Positions 1-6,071 of a stretch of 8,307 nt of DNA are shown piece after piece (positions within the stretch are counted from its first letter, which is position 1; each line of letters starts with the position of its first letter). The DNA comes from an uncultured Brachyspira sp. (GTDB lineage: Bacteria; Spirochaetota; Brachyspiria; Brachyspirales; Brachyspiraceae). The stretch covers positions 1 to 8,307 of the forward strand of contig CAKVCJ010000072.1 of the NCBI GenBank assembly GCA_934725655.1. The letters run 5' to 3'. A program made the position numbers and the translations under genes. Below the pieces are notes generated by a model. The model did not search any database and was not told the origin of the DNA. It worked only from the letters and a program-made list of their open reading frames with translations.

Positions 1-445
1 TCATAGTAACACATACTTGGTGTTTTAAACCTGCTTCTTTAATACATTGACCGCTGTAAATTAAGTTGTTTACATCATTTAAAGCATCAAAGTTTCTAAT
101 AGTAGTGATACCGTGTTTTTTAAATAATTGAGCATGAAGTTTAATCATATCTCTAGGCTGAGATTCCAAACCAACAACATTAACTCCTCTTGCCAAAGTT
201 TGTAAATTAACATCAGGACCGACAGTTTTTCTGAAAGTATCCATTACATCAAAAGCGTTTTCATTGTTGTAAAAGAATGCACTTTGAAAAGTTGCACCGC
301 CACCAGATTCAAAATATTTAACACCAGCTTTCACAAATGCTTCTACAGCCGGCATAAAGTCTTTAGATAATACTCTAGCACCGTAGACAGATTGAAATCC
401 GTCTCTAAATGCTGTTACCATAAATTTTACTTCTTTTTTTGCCAT
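1..445 (-). CDS. oadA: Biotin-dependent carboxyltransferase / oxaloacetate decarboxylase alpha-like subunit, N-terminal part (runs off left edge)
   Basis: The visible 148 residues are the start of a DRE-TIM-barrel carboxyltransferase of the OadA / pyruvate carboxylase B / transcarboxylase 5S group. In this family the domain moves CO2 between a 2-oxoacid and carrier biotin. Landmarks are FRDGFQS (residues 13-19; family RDAHQS, Asp being a metal ligand), ESGGGATFQS (about 47-56; family WGGATFD), LARGVN (about 81-86; family LLRGQN) and FDALND (about 118-123). The ATG at 443-445 has a strong AAGGAG site just upstream (about 453-458). It follows the OadG-like gene by 25 bp in the same direction, so both are probably co-transcribed. 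The pairing suggests a membrane decarboxylase sodium pump, but no beta subunit or biotin domain is in the window. Several family-typical residues differ (His to Phe in RDxHQS, Trp and Asp missing from the second motif), so the substrate is uncertain. The family call is firm; the exact reaction is inferred. Confidence 0.85.
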   Translation of the reverse strand, partial: MAKKEVKFMVTAFRDGFQSVYGARVLSKDFMPAVEAFVKAGVKYFESGGGATFQSAFFYNNENAFDVMDTFRKTVGPDVNLQTLARGVNVVGLESQPRDMIKLHAQLFKKHGITTIRNFDALNDVNNLIYSGQCIKEAGLKHQVCVTM

Positions 446-470
446 ATTATTTTCTCCTTATACTTGTCCA

Positions 471-710
471 TTACTTTTTATTACTATGAACATGTGCTAA
501 AGCTATAGCTATAGCAACCATTTTGTCATTACTCACAGATTGAGCAGGTAATGCAGTTTGTTCTCCCTCTTTTTGAGGCATGATTTTATCTACTTGTGCT
601 ACAACAGCACTTACTAGCTTCATTACACAAACCAATATTATCAAAAAGAGTACTACTACACCCATACCTATAAGCATTATTTGTAAGGCTTCTATGATAC
701 TTCCGTTCAT
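471..710 (-). CDS. oadG: OadG-like gamma subunit of a sodium-pump decarboxylase, 79 aa
   Basis: This small protein has one hydrophobic N-terminal helix at about residues 8-36 (rich in Leu, Ile, Val and Met, with a Gly-Met-Gly in the middle) and a short polar tail. That is the OadG/MmdC pattern: a single-span membrane subunit that anchors the carboxyltransferase alpha subunit to the sodium-translocating beta subunit. The tail ends in HVHSNKK; in characterised gamma subunits a His-containing tail has been linked to metal binding, but assigning that role here is inference. The ATG at 708-710 is supported by GGAGG at 716-720 and a promoter at 739-767. The oadA-like gene follows after 25 bp. Small size and low complexity mean the call rests on the membrane helix plus this neighbour; alone it would be weaker. 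Confidence 0.8.
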   Translation of the reverse strand: MNGSIIEALQIMLIGMGVVVLFLIILVCVMKLVSAVVAQVDKIMPQKEGEQTALPAQSVSNDKMVAIAIALAHVHSNKK

Positions 711-738
711 GAAATCCTCCTAATTTTATTTTGGAAAT

Positions 739-767
739 ATTATACAATATTTAACGCATATATACAA
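739..767 (-). promoter_or_regulatory. Sigma-70-type promoter of the oadG-oadA pair
   Basis: Read on the minus strand, TTGTAT (-35, at 762-767) is followed by a 17-nt spacer and a perfect TATAAT (-10, at 739-744). Transcription would start near 732, giving a leader of about 20 nt that carries the GGAGG site of oadG. It is the best-matching promoter in the window. Confidence 0.75.
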
Positions 768-857
768 GGGTTTTATACAAAATAAAAACTATATATCACA
801 ATATGTTTGATATTTGTATTGCACTGTATATTATATGATATAATTTTATGAAGATGG

Positions 858-883
858 TTCTAATTTTTATATAGAAATTAGAA
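858..883. repeat. Inverted repeat (9-bp arms) between the kinase and oadG genes
   Basis: TTCTAATTT (858-866) and AAATTAGAA (875-883) are perfect reverse complements around an 8-nt centre. It lies about 95 bp beyond the kinase stop codon and about 90 bp upstream of the oadG promoter. It is made almost only of A:T pairs and has no T-run after it on either strand, so it is a poor intrinsic terminator. It could be a weak hairpin or a protein site. The rest of the 267-bp gap 711-977 shows only the oadG promoter and no coding signal. Confidence 0.35.
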
Positions 884-977
884 AAACTAATGTCTCATTT
901 TGATGTCTTTCTTAAATTTTATATTATCATTTACTTTTTTATTGTATATCAACTTCTATATATACTAATTAAAATTA

Positions 978-1901
978 TTATTTTTGTACTATTTCTATTT
1001 CATTAATAAGTTTATTAACTATATTAATATCTATATTTCCTGTACCTTCAAGCAATGCATTAGATATACTGCATGAAATTGCAAGCTTAAAAGCATCTAT
1101 AATATCCATATTCTTATAAATTCCGCTAGCAAATCCTGCCACAAATGAATCTCCGCATCCTACAGTATTCAATACTTTTACAGTAGGAATCTTAGCTATT
1201 AATATTCCTTGTTCAGATATTAATATAGAGCCGTCTTTTCCAAGTGTAACTGCTACTATAGAAACTCCATTATTATGAAGTTTTTCTGCCTCATAAATAA
1301 TATCATCTAAATTATTAAGAGTTTTATTAGTTAATTTTTCTAATTCTTCTAAGTTAGGTTTTATAAAATAAGGTTTGCTATTTAAGCTATGTTTTAAAGC
1401 ATTTCCGCTTGTATCTAAAAAGAATTTTGCCGCATTATTATTTGCTATTTCTATCAATTCACTATAACTCTCATTAGATAATCCTGAAGGTATGCTTCCA
1501 GAAGCAGTTATGTATTTATATTTATTAATTAGACTTAAAAATTTATTTTTAAAATTATTCCATTCATCTGATGTTATAGTAGGGCCTGATTCTAATATCT
1601 CTGTACTCATATTGTTGTGAAGTACATTAATACAATTTCTTGTTTCTCCGCCGATTTGTTCAAAATCATTTTCTATGCCAATAATATCTAATTTATGTTT
1701 CAAATCTTCACCAATTTTTCCGCCTAATAATCCAGTCGCTAAAACATTTACTCCTAATTTTTTAATTACACGAGAAACATTAAGTCCTTTACCGCCTGCA
1801 GTTTTTTCATATTCTAATACCCTGTTGACATTTCCTAAAACAAAATTGTCTAAATTATATCTAATATCTATAGATGGGTTTAATGTAATTGTTAATATCA
1901 T
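978..1901 (-). CDS. PfkB-family sugar-phosphate kinase, LacC/FruK type (probable tagatose-6-phosphate kinase), 307 aa
   Basis: This is a cytoplasmic ATP-dependent kinase of the ribokinase/PfkB fold, subgroup LacC/FruK, which phosphorylates tagatose-6-phosphate or fructose-1-phosphate on the free end. Counting from MILTITLNP, it shows LNPSID at 7-12, the sugar-binding GGKGLNVS at 36-43, LDTSG at 162-166, KPN at 181-183, and the anion-hole/catalytic motif TVGCGDS at 246-252 with Asp251 as catalytic base (usual forms GAGDS or GSGDS). About 307 aa is normal for the family. I chose the ATG at 1899-1901, since LTxTLNP at the N-terminus is typical; a TTG four codons earlier (1911-1913) would add MDFY but has no better ribosome site. 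It is divergent from gatD, whose product yields tagatose-6-phosphate, so tagatose-6-phosphate kinase is the likeliest role. 1-phosphofructokinase is the alternative. Confidence 0.85.
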   Translation of the reverse strand: MILTITLNPSIDIRYNLDNFVLGNVNRVLEYEKTAGGKGLNVSRVIKKLGVNVLATGLLGGKIGEDLKHKLDIIGIENDFEQIGGETRNCINVLHNNMSTEILESGPTITSDEWNNFKNKFLSLINKYKYITASGSIPSGLSNESYSELIEIANNNAAKFFLDTSGNALKHSLNSKPYFIKPNLEELEKLTNKTLNNLDDIIYEAEKLHNNGVSIVAVTLGKDGSILISEQGILIAKIPTVKVLNTVGCGDSFVAGFASGIYKNMDIIDAFKLAISCSISNALLEGTGNIDINIVNKLINEIEIVQK

Positions 1902-1966
1902 ATAAAAATCCAATAATTTTTGTAATTAAAATGATGTTTGGATAATAACATATTAATAGTTATTTT

Positions 1967-2014
1967 TTTAGTTCAAAATATTTCAAAAAAAATGAACTAA
2001 ATGAAACTTTTTTA
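1967..2014. promoter_or_regulatory. Candidate operator, copy 1, in the kinase/gatD divergent region
   Basis: Positions 1975-2014 match 5198-5237 upstream of gatB without gaps at 32 of 40 positions. The shared parts are AAAATATTTCAAAAAAA, then TGAA, then AACTTTTTTA. Within it, TTTCA (1981-1985) and TGAA (1993-1996) form a TTTCA-N7-TGAA palindrome. A larger perfect inverted repeat, TTTAGTTCA (1967-1975) and TGAACTAAA (1993-2001), overlaps it and uses the same right arm. The element ends 62 bp before the gatD start and lies about 65 bp before the kinase start, so it could control both directions. Assignment to the PRD regulator encoded in the cluster is inference. Confidence 0.6.
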
Positions 2015-2036
2015 TTTTATATATTTTTAATATACT
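2008..2036 (+). promoter_or_regulatory. Probable promoter of gatD and the regulator gene
   Basis: TATACT at 2031-2036 is a good -10 box. The position 17 nt upstream is TTTTTT (2008-2013), a poor -35 that is also the end of the duplicated element. A good -10 with a poor -35 next to a palindrome is what an activator-dependent promoter looks like. The region around it is so AT-rich that other -10-like hexamers exist. Confidence 0.45.
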
Positions 2037-2076
2037 ACATATAAATATATATTTTTTAATATAAAAGGAGAATAAT

Positions 2077-3090
2077 ATGAAGGCAGCTGTGTTAGAAAAA
2101 AATAATACTATTATAATTAAAGATATACCAATACCAGAAATAAAAGAAGATGAGGTATTAATAGAAATAAAATATTCTGGAGTATGCGGTTCAGATATAC
2201 CAAGATTGTTTAAAGATGGGGCTAGATTTTATCCTATAGTTTTAGGACATGAGTTTTCTGGAATAGTGTCTAAGGTTGGAGAAAAGGTTGAAAATATAAA
2301 GGTTGGCGATAGGGTTGCTGTGGCGCCTTTAGAGCCTTGTATGAAATGCAGAGATTGTATTATGGGTCATTTTTCTCAATGTAAGCATTATTCTTTTATA
2401 GGCTCTAGGAAACAGGGGGCTTGGGCTGAATATATTGCAGTAAGAGCAATTAATGTTGTTAAATTATCTGATAATGTTAGCTTGAAAGAGGGCGCTTTCT
2501 TTGAACCATTAACTGTAGCATTGCATGGATTAGGACTTATAAATTATCCTGTTAATAAAAACATAGCTATATTTGGTATGGGTACTATAGGACAGCTTGT
2601 ATTGCAATGCGTGAAATCTTCTATACAAAAAGAAGTAACTGCTATTGATATTAGTGAAGAAAAATTATCATATTCTTTGAAGCTTGGCGCTACTAAAATT
2701 TATAATGCTCAAAAAGATACAGAAAAATTACAAGATTATGATTTAGTGATAGAAACTTCAGGGGTACCTTCTAATTTTAAAAAGGCTTTTGAAGTTGCGG
2801 GTAATAAGGCTACTGTTTTATTTATAGGAACACCGCATGGCAATGTAGAGTATACTCCTGGAGAATTTGAAAATATTAACAGAAAAGAGCTAACTATAGT
2901 TGGTTCTTGGATGAATTATTCTAATATATTCCCTGGGGAAGAATGGAATATGGCTAGCTCTTTATTTGCTGAGAAAAAAATACAGATAGATAGTTTGATA
3001 GCTAGAATGTGTAAAATAGATGATTTTCCTAAGGCGGTAGAAGAACTTGGTAATAAAAAAATAGATGGTAAGATAGTTATAGAATTTTAA
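2077..3090 (+). CDS. gatD: Galactitol-1-phosphate 5-dehydrogenase (zinc-dependent MDR family), 337 aa
   Basis: The enzyme oxidises galactitol-1-phosphate to tagatose-6-phosphate with NAD+ in the cytoplasm. It is a medium-chain, zinc-dependent dehydrogenase. Catalytic zinc ligands are visible as Cys37 (VCGSD), His58-Glu59 (LGHEFSG) and Glu143 (FFEP). Structural zinc ligands are Cys88, Cys91, Cys94 and Cys102. The NAD-binding GxGxxG is GMGTIG at 167-172, with Asp191 at the end of the next strand. Segments I recall from E. coli GatD recur: CGSDxPRxF, YPIxLGHEFSG, SQCxxYxFIGSR, and GSWMNYS with PGxEW near 277-290. These go beyond the general family and support the substrate call. The length is close to E. 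coli GatD. The ATG is preceded by AAGGAG at 2065-2070. The regulator gene follows after 25 bp, so they are likely one transcript. Confidence 0.93.
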   Translation: MKAAVLEKNNTIIIKDIPIPEIKEDEVLIEIKYSGVCGSDIPRLFKDGARFYPIVLGHEFSGIVSKVGEKVENIKVGDRVAVAPLEPCMKCRDCIMGHFSQCKHYSFIGSRKQGAWAEYIAVRAINVVKLSDNVSLKEGAFFEPLTVALHGLGLINYPVNKNIAIFGMGTIGQLVLQCVKSSIQKEVTAIDISEEKLSYSLKLGATKIYNAQKDTEKLQDYDLVIETSGVPSNFKKAFEVAGNKATVLFIGTPHGNVEYTPGEFENINRKELTIVGSWMNYSNIFPGEEWNMASSLFAEKKIQIDSLIARMCKIDDFPKAVEELGNKKIDGKIVIEF

Positions 3091-3115
3091 TATATAATTT
3101 TCTAGGATTATTATC

Positions 3116-5182
3116 ATGATAGGATTAAAAGAAGAAAATATACTTAAAGAACTATCAATAAAATCAAGAAGTTTAGAAGAATTATCAGAATTGATGAATG
3201 TATCTGAGAGAACTATTAGATATAAAATAAAAGAAATAAATGATTCTCTAAAATATGAAAATATTAATGTGGAAATAGTGCTGAGAAAGAATATAGTTTC
3301 AATAGTTGGGGATTTATCTTTGTTGGATAAAATAAACTTTTCTAAATTTAATGCCTATCCTATTACACAAGATGAGAGATTAGAAATATTATCTAATATA
3401 CTCTTGTTTGGTAAAAAAAAATTTAAACTAGAAGAATATCAAACTTTTTTAAATATAAGCGAATCTACTGCTAAAAAAGATTGGAAAGAATTAAGAAATA
3501 GATTTGATAAGTTAAATATAAAGATAATTAATAGAAAATTTTTTACTGCTTTAAAATCAATTGAAGAGATTATTAGAAACTATATGATTCAAAATATAGT
3601 AAAATATAAAATATTATCATCTAATCTTATTTTAAAAGATAGAATCATCAATAATTTAATTGATAATTATTTTATTGATATTAATTTTGATGAAATAGAA
3701 AATTTATTAAATAATATTTCAAGTGAATTAAATATAACTATGTCTGATGATGCTTATAGCATTATAAAGTATACTGTAGCTATAATTTTAATCCGTTCAA
3801 AGGATAATCATATTAGTATAAAAAATATAAAAAATGTTGAATTTCTCAAGAATACAGAAGAATATAAAATTATAAAAAAATTATTGCCTGAGTTTAATGA
3901 TATATTTAAATTAGATGACAATTTGGCAGAATTTTTAAATCTTACAGAATATTTATTAGGCAGTCATTCTTATAATTTTAAATATTCATTCTATGAGAAT
4001 TGGATACATATAGAATCTATAATATACAAAATAATAGAAGAGGTGGGCAAATATTTAAATATAAATTTTTTGCAAGATACTGAATTATTTGAAAGCATAC
4101 TTAATCATATAAAGCCTATGATATATAGAATAAGAAAGGGGATAAAATTAGAAAATAGTATTACTAAAGAAATTATAAAAGAATCTTATATAGTATTTAA
4201 TGCTTTAAAAAATAATATATACATATTGGAAGAGTTTATAAAATGTAAAGTTGATGATGATGAACTTAGTTATTTATGTATTTTTTTTAATTTATCATTA
4301 AAGAAATATGTATCTAATATCATACCTCGAGTGATTATAGTTTGCAGTTTTGGATATGGGGTTTCTAAAATATTAGAGGCAAGAATTAAAGATAAGTTTA
4401 ATATTTCAATAGTAGAAACACTTCCAAGTAATAAACTAACAAGAGAAAAAATATTATCTGAAAAAATAGATATGATTATTACTACAGTTAATATTGAAAA
4501 GATAGAAGATATATCTATACCCATTATCAAAATAAGAAGTCCTTTGCTTTTATCAGATGATATAGATTTGTTAAAAAAGCATGGCTTAAAAGATTTTAAA
4601 GTCAGCAATTATTATAGTTCACTTATGAATATAATATATGATAATTGTGATATTCGAGATATAAATAAATTAAAAAAAGACATATCGGCATTGTTAGGAT
4701 TTCAATTTGAAAATAGAGATGAGCATTTTATAGATTTTATAGGATTTGATAATTTAGAAATAATAGAAAGCGTTGATAGTTTGGAAGAAGCTATAAAGAT
4801 AGCTGGAAATATTTTAATGAAGTTAGATTATATAAAATATCAATATATAGAAAATTGTATAGAAACTTTTCATGAACAAGGACTATATATGATTATAGGA
4901 AAAAATACCATACTTCCGCATTCTAATGATTTTAAAAGTGTTAATAAAACAGGGTACAGTTTTGTTAAACTTAAAAATCCTTTTAAAATTAAATATGATG
5001 ATAATAATTATGTAAATATAGAAAATGTAATACTCTTAGCCAGTTCAGATGGGAAGAATCATAGGAGTTCTTTATTGGATTTGAAAAATATGATAGATGA
5101 ATATGATTTAGAAAAGAGTATTCATGGCATTGAGGATAAGAAAGAATTTTTGGAAGCTTTATCTGCAATAAAAAAAAATTAA
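3116..5182 (+). CDS. PRD-containing transcriptional regulator with EIIB-like and EIIA-like domains (MtlR/LicR group), 688 aa
   Basis: This is a cytoplasmic DNA-binding activator controlled by PTS phosphorylation. Domains in order: helix-turn-helix at about 9-46 (LEELSELMNVSERTIR), a second HTH/Mga-like region at about 85-140 (NISESTAKKDWKEL), PRD1 about 165-285, PRD2 about 295-400, a galactitol-type EIIB-like domain about 404-495 with Cys410 in IVCSFGYGVS, and a PTS EIIA type-2 domain about 540-685 with the active-site His602 in ILPHS. The length and architecture match MtlR/LicR regulators, not antiterminators, which have an RNA-binding domain. In PRD2 His331 (LNHIKP) is kept, but the usual second His is Phe390. 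In PRD1 the expected histidines look replaced (Tyr219 and around 279). The start ATG has AGGA at 3104-3107. It sits inside the gat cluster, so it likely senses GatA/GatB phosphorylation and activates this locus; that link is inferred. A run of nine A's lies at 3413-3421. Confidence 0.88.
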   Translation: MIGLKEENILKELSIKSRSLEELSELMNVSERTIRYKIKEINDSLKYENINVEIVLRKNIVSIVGDLSLLDKINFSKFNAYPITQDERLEILSNILLFGKKKFKLEEYQTFLNISESTAKKDWKELRNRFDKLNIKIINRKFFTALKSIEEIIRNYMIQNIVKYKILSSNLILKDRIINNLIDNYFIDINFDEIENLLNNISSELNITMSDDAYSIIKYTVAIILIRSKDNHISIKNIKNVEFLKNTEEYKIIKKLLPEFNDIFKLDDNLAEFLNLTEYLLGSHSYNFKYSFYENWIHIESIIYKIIEEVGKYLNINFLQDTELFESILNHIKPMIYRIRKGIKLENSITKEIIKESYIVFNALKNNIYILEEFIKCKVDDDELSYLCIFFNLSLKKYVSNIIPRVIIVCSFGYGVSKILEARIKDKFNISIVETLPSNKLTREKILSEKIDMIITTVNIEKIEDISIPIIKIRSPLLLSDDIDLLKKHGLKDFKVSNYYSSLMNIIYDNCDIRDINKLKKDISALLGFQFENRDEHFIDFIGFDNLEIIESVDSLEEAIKIAGNILMKLDYIKYQYIENCIETFHEQGLYMIIGKNTILPHSNDFKSVNKTGYSFVKLKNPFKIKYDDNNYVNIENVILLASSDGKNHRSSLLDLKNMIDEYDLEKSIHGIEDKKEFLEALSAIKKN

Positions 5183-5197
5183 ATATTATTTAGGGTG

Positions 5198-5237
5198 AAA
5201 ATATTTCAAAAAAATTGAAAAAGTAACAACTTTTTTA
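5198..5237. promoter_or_regulatory. Candidate operator, copy 2, upstream of gatB
   Basis: This is the second copy of the 40-bp element (32 of 40 identical to 1975-2014, no gaps). It carries TTTCAA (5204-5209) and TTGAAA (5215-5220), a perfect 6-bp palindrome with a 5-nt centre, matching TTTCA-N7-TGAA in copy 1. It ends 57 bp before the gatB start, almost the same distance as copy 1 from gatD. It suggests gatBAC have their own promoter under the same regulator as gatD. Confidence 0.6.
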
Positions 5238-5248
5238 ATTTTTTTTTT
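5215..5248 (+). terminator. Terminator-like hairpin plus T-run between the regulator gene and gatB
   Basis: TTGAAAAAGT (5215-5224) can pair with ACTTTTTTAA (5229-5238), including one G-U, around the loop AACA. Ten T's (5239-5248) follow at once. This has the form of an intrinsic terminator for transcripts coming from gatD and the regulator gene, although the stem is almost all A:T and therefore weak. It overlaps operator copy 2. Confidence 0.45.
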
Positions 5249-5267
5249 CAACTATTATTAATATATA
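5231..5267 (+). promoter_or_regulatory. Possible promoter of gatBAC and the phosphatase gene
   Basis: By analogy with the gatD promoter, TTTTTT (5231-5236) occupies the -35 position and TATTAT (5253-5258, 16-nt spacer) the -10. TATATA at 5262-5267 is an alternative -10. The sequence is too AT-rich to choose between them; support comes mainly from the duplicated element placed at the same distance as in front of gatD. Confidence 0.35.
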
Positions 5268-5294
5268 AGATTTTCTAAAAAATAGGAGTGAAAA

Positions 5295-5579
5295 ATGAAA
5301 AGAGTAATCGTAGCTTGCGGAGGTGCTATTGCAACATCTACCATTGCGGGAGAAAAAATAAAAGAACTATGTAATAAAATTAATGTTCCTGTAGAAATAG
5401 TACAATGCAGGATTAGCGAAATAGATTCTTTTTTAAATAATGTTGATTTAATAGTTACAACTTCTAAAGTAAAAAAAGAATATAATGTTCCGCTTTTGCA
5501 TGGGATGCCTTTTGTTTCTGGAATAGGTATAGAGGAATTAGAAGAGAAAATAACTAAAATTTTAAAATTGGAAAATTAA
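5295..5579 (+). CDS. gatB: PTS galactitol-specific EIIB component, 94 aa
   Basis: This cytoplasmic phosphocarrier receives phosphate from GatA and passes it to galactitol during transport through GatC. The N-terminal MKRVIVACGGAIATST holds the phosphorylated cysteine, Cys8, in the family loop CGGAxATST. The segments VEIVQCRxxEI and LLHGMPFVSGIGIE match what I recall of E. coli GatB almost residue for residue, and the length is the same. The ATG has AGGAG at 5284-5288, six bases upstream. gatA follows with a one-base gap (TAA, T, ATG), pointing to translational coupling. A 112-bp gap upstream carries a probable operator, promoter and terminator-like hairpin. Confidence 0.94.
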   Translation: MKRVIVACGGAIATSTIAGEKIKELCNKINVPVEIVQCRISEIDSFLNNVDLIVTTSKVKKEYNVPLLHGMPFVSGIGIEELEEKITKILKLEN

Positions 5580-5580
5580 T

Positions 5581-6045
5581 ATGATAAAAGATTTTATTTT
5601 GGATGAAGAGATATTTTTTAAAGATTTGGAACTTCCTAATCAGAATTCTTTATTTGAGAAAATAGGAAACATACTAATAGAAAAAAATTATGTTGATAAT
5701 CAATATATTGAGGCTATAAAAGAGAGAGAAAAAGAGTATCCTACAGGCATATATACTCCAGCATATCCTGTAGCCATTCCTCATGTGGATGCTAAATATG
5801 CTAAAGTGAATACTATATTTATAGTAACTTCTAAATATGGTATTGAATTTGAAGATGCTGAAGAAGATAGAAATTTAAAAGCTAAAATAATATTTGGTAT
5901 TATAATCAAAGATCATGATTCTCATATAGATTTTTTAGTTCAAGTTTCTAATCTTATACAAAATGAATCTCTTTTGAATGATATATATAATGCCAAAAAT
6001 CCAAAAGAGATAAAAGAGATAATAAAAAATTATTTATCAATATAA
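5581..6045 (+). CDS. gatA: PTS galactitol-specific EIIA component (EIIA type 2), 154 aa
   Basis: This is the cytoplasmic EIIA domain that takes phosphate from HPr and gives it to GatB. The active-site histidine is His68 in PVAIPHVDA. It is preceded by EREKEYPTGI (48-57), matching the ERExEFPTGI pattern of GatA and the wider fructose/mannitol EIIA class. The length is close to E. coli GatA (about 150 aa). The start lies one base after the gatB stop; only a weak GGA (5570-5572) is available, so coupling to gatB translation is likely. gatC follows after 26 bp. The regulator in this cluster has a related C-terminal EIIA domain, but this gene is a free-standing EIIA between EIIB and EIIC and is the transport component. 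Confidence 0.9.
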   Translation: MIKDFILDEEIFFKDLELPNQNSLFEKIGNILIEKNYVDNQYIEAIKEREKEYPTGIYTPAYPVAIPHVDAKYAKVNTIFIVTSKYGIEFEDAEEDRNLKAKIIFGIIIKDHDSHIDFLVQVSNLIQNESLLNDIYNAKNPKEIKEIIKNYLSI

Positions 6046-6071
6046 ATAAATAAAAAAAAGGAGAGATTATT

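Noticed and set aside
1675..1905. Open frame on the plus strand inside the kinase gene
   Set aside because: It lies opposite the kinase, whose motifs are clear, and its product has no recognisable features or ribosome site.
1911..1913. TTG as the start of the kinase
   Set aside because: It adds only MDFY before the typical MILTITLNP start; the ATG at 1899-1901 fits the family better.
4270..4608. Minus-strand open frame inside the regulator gene
   Set aside because: It covers the well-supported EIIB-like domain on the other strand; the hydrophobic look comes from the complement of AT-rich codons.
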